64,000 bases of DNA from Lathyrus oleraceus. Taxonomy: Eukaryota > Streptophyta > Magnoliopsida > Fabales > Fabaceae. Positions 57,520-64,000 of the stretch are shown here, one piece after another. The position numbers and the translations under genes were made by a program. The DNA lies in contig NC_066585.1 in assembly GCF_024323335.1 (NCBI RefSeq), positions 83,812,614 through 83,876,613 on the forward strand, written 5' to 3'. The first letter of the stretch is position 1, and every line of letters starts with the position of its first letter. The notes beneath the pieces are model-generated. The model searched no databases. It was not told where the DNA came from and saw only the letters and a list, made by a program, of their open reading frames with translations.

Positions 57520-58755
57520 TCATCTTCTATCTACGGAAGCAAGGCACTCATCCTTTTTATCATTGATTTTCTTCTTGTGGTAGGACAAATTTTTGGTGTG
57601 AGCCGTAAGGCACAGATTTGCAGTTTCATCACTATCACTTGAACTTTGTGTGCTTGATGAATCACTATCACTTTCCCATGCAATGTAAGCTCTTCTTTGT
57701 TTGCTGTACCCTTTTGGTGAAGCTTTTCTTTGATCCTTATACTTCATAGGGCAGTCCGTTTTATAATGTCCAGATTTACCACAATTAAAACAAGATCCTC
57801 TTCCTCTACTCTTCTTGTTCTCTTCTTGTTTCGAATCTGTAGATTGTCTTCGAAACTTCATGAGATTTTTATCGGAATGCTTGACTTTGTTCTTTCGAAT
57901 GAATCTATTATATTTCCTTACAAAAAGTCTCATTTCCTCATCATCCAAATCTTTGTCACTACTAGAATCATTGTCACTTTGCTCTTTTCGTGAGGACTTA
58001 GAGCTAGAGGCCACAAGAGCTATTGGCTTCTTCTCTCCCTCTTTGTCTCTTTTCTTCTCCTTTTCCTTCTTACTTTTGTTCTCATATTTTTCAAGACTTT
58101 CCAATGCTTGCTGATGTTCTTCCAGCTTTCCAAACAAGGTTGTAATCGTAAGTCTCGTTAGATCGTTGGCTTCCTTAATTGCTGTTACTTTAGGTTGCCA
58201 TTCCCTGCTAAGACACCTGAGAATTTTATTAGTAGCAATTTCATTGGAAATAGGTTTTCCAAACGCATTCAATCGGTTAGTTAGATGAGTGAATCTCTTT
58301 TGCATGTCGGAGATAGATTCTCCTTGTTTCATGCGAAAGAGCTCAAACTCTTGATTGAGTGTGTTAATCCGGGACTGTTTTACTTCAGTAGTACCCTCAT
58401 GGGCAACTTCTAAAGCATCCCACATTTCTTTAGCTGTCGTGCAATGGGATACTCGATAATACTCATCAACACCAAGTGCTGAAATTAGCATGTTTCGAGC
58501 TCTCCAATCACACGACCACTTTTTCTCATCTTTCTCATTCCAATCATCTTCTGGTTTAGGTACTATGGCGCCAGCCGCATTTGTCATGGTAATTTGAAAC
58601 GGACCATTTTCAATGGCAGCCCATACTAGCCTATCCACAGAATTTATATGAACTCGCATGCAGTCTTTCCAGTAGCCGTAATTTTCACCGTTGAAAATAG
58701 GCGCTCTATTATACGCCCCCTTTGGTTCAGAATCCATACTGTTACAGGCAGCCAC
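57520..58755 (-). CDS. Copia Gag protein (SIRE/Maximus-like), intact
   Basis: 411 codons. Starts MAACNSMDSEPK (a second in-frame Met follows six codons later, also plausible). Capsid region typical of copia UBN2 type: APIFNGENYGYWKDCMRVHI, ARNMLISALGVDEYYRV, EMWDALEVAHEGTTEVKQSR, FELFRMKQGESISDMQKRFT, NKILRCLSREWQPKVTAI. A Lys/Glu-rich and then acidic Ser-rich linker follows, and one CCHC knuckle CFNCGKSGHYKTDC. The start lies about 20 bases inside the PBS. Gag is the only complete protein left, as is common in non-autonomous elements that depend on partners for pol. Confidence 0.9.
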   Translation of the reverse strand: MAACNSMDSEPKGAYNRAPIFNGENYGYWKDCMRVHINSVDRLVWAAIENGPFQITMTNAAGAIVPKPEDDWNEKDEKKWSCDWRARNMLISALGVDEYYRVSHCTTAKEMWDALEVAHEGTTEVKQSRINTLNQEFELFRMKQGESISDMQKRFTHLTNRLNAFGKPISNEIATNKILRCLSREWQPKVTAIKEANDLTRLTITTLFGKLEEHQQALESLEKYENKSKKEKEKKRDKEGEKKPIALVASSSKSSRKEQSDNDSSSDKDLDDEEMRLFVRKYNRFIRKNKVKHSDKNLMKFRRQSTDSKQEENKKSRGRGSCFNCGKSGHYKTDCPMKYKDQRKASPKGYSKQRRAYIAWESDSDSSSTQSSSDSDETANLCLTAHTKNLSYHKKKINDKKDECLASVDRR

Positions 58756-58774
58756 AGAGCACCAGCGAACCGGC

Positions 58775-58786
58775 GCTCTGATACCA
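58775..58786 (-). promoter_or_regulatory. Copia primer-binding site
   Basis: Minus strand TGGTATCAGAGC, initiator Met tRNA type, two bases from the LTR edge at 58789. Confidence 0.92.
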
Positions 58787-58788
58787 CT

Positions 58789-60476
58789 TGTTAGACGGTG
58801 TGGCTAGTGATCGAGAGGGGGGGTGAATAGATCACCTCTTTAAAATTAAACGGATTTAATGTTTTATCAGAGTTTTCAAAGTTGGCGGAAAATTTCAGTC
58901 CCGAATCGACTTCCGTCTATTCTGAACCGCTACTAGAAAACCGGACACACGAGTTTAATGCTGGATTTGAATGAGAATGACAGAAACTATCAACACCAGA
59001 ATTTTAGCTAATTGAATGCACTTATCATTAAAGTCTATTTCCAATGAATAAAACCTAGCTAACAATTTTGTCAAACAGTTGGTGTGTATGTGATCCATGA
59101 TAAACAGCAGTGAAGTTTAGTTAAAGAGGTTTTCTTGCCACTGCTGTCTTGCAAAAGGCACAATCACAACACACTAACTGAAATTGCGAAAATTGTTTGA
59201 AACGTAAAGAGGAGTAAGGTAAGAATACAATACGCAGAGATTTGGTAAGGAAGTTCCCCACGTCGTCCTCGCGTGTGGGTACGTCTCCCTCTCAATTTCA
59301 AATGAAATTGAGAACTTTGATTATCAATTATTGCCGAATTCGTTGATACAAGGTTATGATACAAAGACAGAATTCTAAATTCCAAGAACTTCTTCTTGTA
59401 TGAAACCTCCACTTGATCTGAGCACAATCAAGAATTTCCTGCACGAAATTGCAAACAATTCACCGGTTCCACGACCTGCTTGCGAAATCCGCCGATCTCC
59501 AAACGCAACGCTGCGGCTGAATCTGTTCTGCAAACGTGACTAACAAACCCGCAAGAACACTCCAGTTCTTGAAGGACAAACCAGTAGGTTTTTCCTCGAA
59601 ACCCCCTTCAATCTTCAACTCAGCTAGATCCTCGATCGTTCCACTGAAAACCCTCAGCTAGATCCTTGATCGTACCACTGAACGTTATCTCGTTGATCCT
59701 TTAATCCAAAGAACAAGAATGATTATGTGTTGATATTCTTGAAGAAAAGTGATTGAGAAGATGAAGAAGATGAAGTCTCTTTCAGGTTTCTATCTGCTCT
59801 CAAACAACTGCTGCTACACTGCTTTGATCTTGTGTACAATTGTTTTTCCCTCTAAGAATTCGTATTTTTCACTGCTGTCACAATATCTCTTATATATGCT
59901 GAAAAACAGAAACTGTTAGAGCACAAAACAGACTTATGCATTGATACATGAGAGTATGCATCGATGCATACTGTAAGATAAGTGAGTTTTTGGTGAATTG
60001 AATTAAGCATGGATCGATGCATAATTCGTATGTATTGATGCATATGACATTTCAACTAACATGCATCGATGCATAATTCGTATGCATTGATACATAGGAC
60101 ATTTCAACTAATCATGGATCGATGCAAGGCACGTATGGATCGATCCATAGAGCATTTTTCCTGTCCATGTATCGATACATGACTCGTATGCATCGATGCA
60201 TACTGAACAAAAAAGTTTTGTGATTTGCAACATGCTGTATGTATCGATGCATAGGCTTATGTGTTGATGCATACTGACACAAAATGGATTTTATGAGTTC
60301 TTTTAAGAGATGTATCAATGTAGGTCTTTATGTACAGTCATGCAACAATAGAATGGGATAAAAACACAGTAAAAACACAAATGTATCATGTAAGGTAATG
60401 CACAGCCAATATTTGGATGATGATCACACAATTTGCTATCATTCAAAATTTATTCAAAGTAAAGAATTTTCTCACA
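58789..60476 (-). repeat. Copia 5' LTR (right side in window)
   Basis: 1688 bp, uninterrupted copy, flanked on the right by the ACTTT duplication. It contains the palindrome array at 59937-60319 and serves as the empty-site reference for both insertions in the left LTR. Confidence 0.95.
59937..60319. repeat. Array of 13 ATCGAT-centred palindromes, helically phased
   Basis: Imperfect to perfect palindromes such as ATGCATCGATGCAT, TGTATCGATACA and TATGGATCGATCCATA. Centres near 59942, 59962, 60015, 60036, 60067, 60088, 60120, 60141, 60173, 60194, 60245, 60265 and 60316. Spacings are 20, 53, 21, 31, 21, 32, 21, 32, 21, 51, 20 and 51 bp: pairs about 21 bp apart, with gaps of about three or five helical turns. 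Pairs share a (C)GTATG-type linker, so dimer-unit duplication is likely. Confidence 0.9.
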
Positions 60477-60481
60477 ACTTT

Positions 60482-60858
60482 AAAGAAAAATTTGCAAAGG
60501 AGAATTTCTTAAGACAATGGAAGAAAAAGAGAAGAAAAATAAAGGAAATGGTATTTATAGCAAAGGAGGAAAACCCTTCAGTTCTTGTGTTTCACAAATG
60601 GCGCGAAGTGGGTTGGCATGTGTCATCTCCTAAGAGGAGAGATCGAAACTATCTGATACACTTAGCCACGCCACCCTACGAAGGCGCAACCATGATAATG
60701 GAAGTTATGGTTTAATGGGAAACACACGTTTTCAAGGTGACTAATGATGGAAAGATCATGATGCCCATGACGTCATCCCACTAGATGAATAGTATTTTAA
60801 GAAAGTAAAAAAAACTCTTATCTCCTTTTCGTCGAAAGAGACATTTTTGGGGGAAATT
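60482..60858 (-). other. Tat element B: promoter side of the antisense gene and PPT
   Basis: Continues element B after the copia. The minus strand has CTATAAATACC at 60551-60560, then a CT-rich leader running toward the copia junction, where the antisense PMD gene is interrupted. On the plus strand the PPT AGACATTTTTGGGGG lies just before the LTR. Confidence 0.6.
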
Positions 60859-61677
60859 TGTTAGCTAAAATTTTCGATAGAGGAAAAAATCCCAGCATAA
60901 GCACAAGTCAAGGGCAATTAGAAGTTTGATGACATGTACATGATTGAAGTCTCAAGTGAAGAAAAATGGGACTTAGTATTTTTTGGAACGTGTTTGGAAG
61001 ATATTTCGACAACAACATTTCGACAGCATCAAATGCGTCGAAGTGGCGGTTATTTGAGCGTGCAAAGGTGTTATGTTCAAAATCAATAATTACTTCTTAG
61101 TTTTATCCTGAAAGACACATAGAGGGAATTTAGGGACGAAATACATGCTGAAGTCTACGTGGCTAAAGCTGAAGAATGGAATGTTAGGAAGTAGTTATTT
61201 CATACTAGTATAAATAAAGTTTCTAGTGTTAGAATTTGAGGTGTTCATTTGATTTCATCACATAGTCTCACATATACTCAAAGTATTAGCGTTAGAGAAA
61301 AGAATTTTACTGGGAGAATAGATGAATCCTGAAGCACCACCTTTATATCAATGGAAAGTTTTCAATTCATTTTATGATTTATGCCCAGTTTCTTTCATCT
61401 TTACTTTAATTGTGTTGTCACTCTTTTTTTCGTTTTTACAACAATTCTTATTTTTTCATTATTGTCAAAGTGACGTTTTTTACATCTTTTTTACAACTAT
61501 TTTGACCAAGTTGAAAGCAAACTCTCTCAACCAACACTATAAAAGCATAATTGTTAGCACTATGTCCTAGAATTCTCTAGTTGATCCTACGAGTAACCTT
61601 CAAATAAGAGACTAACAATTGTTTACAAATTCTAGTGTAAACAGCTGCATTTGGACATTTTTTTATGCATATGGCCT
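60859..61677 (+). repeat. 3' LTR of Tat element B, slightly truncated
   Basis: Starts TGTTAGCTAAAATTTTCG; matches 20586-21428 with numerous substitutions and indels. The match stops at about 61677 (GCATATGGCCT), short of the last ~35 bp of the 5' LTR. Confidence 0.75.
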
Positions 61678-62036
61678 TTTTGTCGATAAATCACACACCT
61701 TCTCTTTTCTTTTTCAACAGTGTCCATTTTGGTTCTAATTCTGGTGGTATTTAGGTGTCCTTTCTTCTTCCTTCGCATAGAATCATCGTGGCAAAAAGTA
61801 AATCCTTCATATTGTAGCCAGTTTTCCTTGTGTGGAAGTCCAATGAAGCTTTCCTTGTAGACTTTGAATACGTTAAGAATTTTTAACACATTTGATATGT
61901 GAATGGAGTAGTTTTGGCGTATACTAGAACATGCTGCGATGAAATGCGAATAAGGTAAATGAAATGCTTGAAAATTTTCACAATTGCAATATATCACATG
62001 GAGGAAAAGTATGTAAGTTTGTAACCATACACTCAC
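61678..62036 (-). pseudogene. Mutator-like transposase C-terminal fragment with SWIM-type zinc finger
   Basis: The minus strand reads VIYCNCENFQAFHLPYSHFI, then AACSSIRQNYSIHISNVLKI, FKVYKESFIGLPHKENWLQY, DDSMRRKKKGHLNTTRIRTK and RRCVIYRQKGHMHKK. This is the SWIM zinc-finger plus C-terminal knuckle of plant Mutator-like transposases. The third metal ligand reads Tyr (LPYSH) and the terminal knuckle has lost a Cys, so the piece is decayed. The DDE domain is not seen upstream. Confidence 0.72.
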
Positions 62037-62719
62037 TATGTTTTATAAGATAATTATTTGCATTCTAACTATTATATTTCGTGTAACAGTTTATATGAAG
62101 GGCATACCTTCGATATCCACCGTGTGATTATAGTGATAGCCTAAAGTGTGAAAACATCTATAATATGTTTCTTTATTGTTGAAATGCATTAAACAGATAG
62201 GGTCAAACTCCAGTTTGGATTTGAACAACAAATCTCTTCTCAGCCAAAATGTCTAAGGGAGCACCATGAGATGACCATGATCTAGTCATGAGGTATTCAT
62301 TGGCGCGAATTGAACAAAGATGGGCACAAAGAATGGAAAAAATAAGGAATCTGATATTGGAGGGGACATGGTAGATGGTGAGTGTAAGTCAAGTCAAGGA
62401 TGTCTGGATTGGTTTAAGTCAATTCCATTTATGCATGTTGTTGACACGTAATTTTTTTACAATCCAGTCAACATGCCTCTTCTTCAACACAACAAATAGC
62501 CCTGCCCATACATCATGTAATTCCCTAAGTGTACACATCACAATTTAGGTTTCAGACATCTTAATTCGCACAACAAATATACCAGCACACCCAAACCACA
62601 CAACAAAACACATTTTATGTCACCTCATATCAACAACAAACTCTTCACACTCCAACCCCTCAAACAAACTACTACTGTAGCGGTAAATTCATGACCATCA
62701 AGCTATAGATAAGCTAGAC
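62037..62719. other. Unassigned DNA between MULE fragment and Ogre-type LTR
   Basis: No continuous coding frame. Some minus-strand text near 62230-62290 is open but unrecognised; it may be further transposase debris. Confidence 0.45.
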
Positions 62720-64000
62720 GTCAAGAAAACCAGAGTCGCCGCCGCGCTTTTATTGTTTCCAAGAGAAAAGGAAAAAGTACGAACAAAACCCAAAAATAAG
62801 AAGTTTTCAAATCAAAATTAATAAAATGCCAGATATTACAGGTAAGGGGGTTGGTTACACAGAAGGAAGGTATTAGCACCCAAAGTGTCCTAGGTACTCC
62901 TAGGGAGCCCTTTTTTGTGTGCATATGTGTTTTTGTACAAATGATGTTTGCAAATAAAAAGAGTGTGGGAATGAGAAAAGAATTCATTAATTATATTTTT
63001 GTGTTTGACAAGACCTTCGGACTTGTGCCTACGTACCAACATAAAAATGAGGGATCAAAACCTCGTAGTTCGTGGTATCAATTTCAAAGTGGGTGCAGTG
63101 TTTTTTTAACAAAAATTTAAGTTTAAAAGGTACAAGGGCCTAAAAATGGTTTGAATAAGCGTTAGTTATTTTTGGCTTTTGAAATTTTAAGTCAAGTATA
63201 GTTAAATTTATTCACAAGTTTGATTAAGAAAAGGAGTTTGAAAATGCAATGGCATAAGGCCAAAGTTTCTAATTTGCAATATGGTCAAAGTTTAGAAATC
63301 AACAAACACAAACAAAGAAGATTTTAAAAGGAGGGAGAGATTCTGAAATTAAAGAAGTGGGGAGGAGATGAAGAGATTAATCCTAAGCATACATTTAAAA
63401 GTTGAGAGTTGAAAAGATCTGACCAATGGGCTACAATCCAATAGACAAGAATGTCATATAGAAACCCAAATTTTCCTTGGACTTTTGAATCAAGCAACAA
63501 ACAATACACAAATAGCAAGTTGAAGAGAAAGGCCTCAAATAAAGATAGCCACGTCCAAGCTTAGCAACTCCATGATCTTCTTCAAAATTTCCCATGTGTC
63601 AGATGAATTCAAAGATGGCATAAGTCACAGGTTCAAAATAACAGCTTCACAATGATCATGTTGCAGATGAACTCAAATGGATCTTCAAAGTTGTATCAGA
63701 TGAATGTTCTTCACAAGTACTTGGTTACATGAAAGTTGGCATTGGTCAAGTCCTTTGCATAGGGAGTGTTGCCTAGATTCTAAGTCCAATAGTCTCAGAT
63801 CAAACTAACAGTCCACACAAGATATTTTTTAGGGTTTTTGTTCTTATTATGTACATTAAGGTCAAAATACCACAAAGTCAAACAAGTATATACAAACACA
63901 ATATATCACAAAATATGGTCCAAATGGACAAAGCAAAAATGACATAAAAATAAACAACTTGAATGGTATGAATAATGGCAAATGAATAAGGCTTAAAATT
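62720..64000 (-). mobile_element. Reverse-oriented Ogre-type LTR, running off the window
   Basis: CCAGAGTCGCCGCCGCGC at 62730-62750 and GGAAGGTATTAGCACCC at 62866-62882 are the reverse complement of the Ogre-type 3' LTR blocks seen at 45800-45940 (GGTGCTAATACCTTCC, GGTGGCGGCTCTG). The GAACTACG...TACGTAGGCA unit also recurs in reverse at about 63020-63075. So an Ogre-family LTR enters from the right with its 3' end near 62700; the rest lies outside the window. Confidence 0.7.

Larger units (their letters stand above)
39791..60476 (-). mobile_element. SIRE/Maximus-like Ty1/copia deletion derivative, host of two nested insertions
   Basis: Minus orientation. LTRs begin TGTTAGACGG (39791 and 58789) and end CTCACA (55166 and 60476). 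Both outer flanks carry the 5-bp target duplication ACTTT (39786-39790 and 60477-60481). The PBS (TGGTATCAGAGC, initiator Met tRNA type) is at 58775-58786 and the PPT at 55167-55180. The left LTR is interrupted by the Ogre solo LTR and the chromovirus. Gag is intact, but integrase and RNase H are deleted, so it is non-autonomous. About 15 substitutions between the 1.69-kb LTRs by eye suggest a fairly recent insertion. Confidence 0.9.
20586..61677 (+). mobile_element. Tat-lineage Ty3/gypsy element B, outer frame of the nest
   Basis: Inferred from two related LTRs in direct orientation, 20586-21428 and 60859-61677, both starting TGTTAGCTAA and sharing long blocks such as TTTTTTGGAACGTGTTTG and CTAGTTGATCCT. 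Between them, all on the plus strand: primer-binding site, gag, RT/RNase H/integrase pieces and a PPT. Its pol resumes at 34074; the 25-34 kb portion is a related copy (A) whose own LTR differs, so the frame may be a recombinant or hold an insertion whose left border I cannot place. The two B LTRs are clearly diverged by eye with several indels, so the element is old. Confidence 0.65.

Noticed and set aside
46646..60319. CRISPR-like appearance of regularly spaced repeats
   Set aside because: The repeats are 8-14-bp palindromes with 5-40-bp gaps inside plant LTRs; spacers are not unique sequences of constant length and no cas gene is present.

Overview
This is a window of plant nuclear DNA, most likely from a legume of the pea/vetch/clover type. 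Two intron-rich genes of plant families lie at the left end. The rest is dominated by nested LTR retrotransposons, including large Ogre-type LTRs, Tat-lineage Ty3/gypsy, SIRE/Maximus-like Ty1/copia and a Tekay/Del-like chromovirus, a mixture typical of large legume genomes. The species assignment is inference; no organelle or marker gene is present.

Left end (1-9.5 kb), genic island, both genes on the minus strand. A six-exon RRP15-like ribosome-biogenesis gene (167-1651) has a telo-box AAACCCTAA upstream. A complete 18-exon fatty acid amide hydrolase (FAAH) gene (5798-9445) joins without a frame break into about 609 residues and keeps its Lys-Ser-Ser triad. Between them are a 38-bp tandem repeat, a degenerate ~80-bp tandem repeat and a Mutator-like transposase fragment.

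Middle left (10.4-20.6 kb). Two broken Ty1/copia elements lie in opposite orientations (10470-13230 minus; 15074-17345 plus). They are separated by a TG/TA microsatellite, a small broken ORF and a probable CACTA-element end. About 3 kb of AT-rich DNA follows with nothing recognisable.

The nest (20.6-61.7 kb). The outermost frame is an old Tat-lineage gypsy element (B), with a 5' LTR at 20586-21428 and a 3' LTR at 60859-61677. Its gag is split by a 2.8-kb LTR-like insert (22640-25440). A related Tat copy (A; pol at 27-31 kb, 3' LTR 33339-34073) abuts B's pol in the middle of the reverse transcriptase. Both copies carry, between pol and the 3' LTR, an antisense gene encoding a plant mobile domain (PMD) protein with its own TATA box. 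B's antisense gene is split from that promoter by a deletion-derivative SIRE-like copia element (39791-60476, TSD ACTTT). The left LTR of the copia is in turn hit, 15 bp apart, by a 4.9-kb Ogre-type solo LTR (41094-45986, TSD ATAAT) and by a young, ORF-intact chromovirus (46007-54778). Inferred order: Tat first, then copia, then Ogre and chromovirus.

Right end (61.7-64 kb). A Mutator-like transposase C-terminal fragment is followed by a reverse-oriented Ogre-type LTR that runs off the window.

Most interesting signal. LTRs of three unrelated elements carry arrays or pairs of short perfect palindromes with a central CpG (TACGCGTA, ATCGAT-centred, GTAACCGGTTAC). The core is a pair of sites about 20-22 bp apart, and nearly all measured spacings are whole multiples of about 10.5 bp. 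Two younger elements inserted inside one of these arrays. This looks like a convergent, helically phased cis-regulatory or chromatin architecture.
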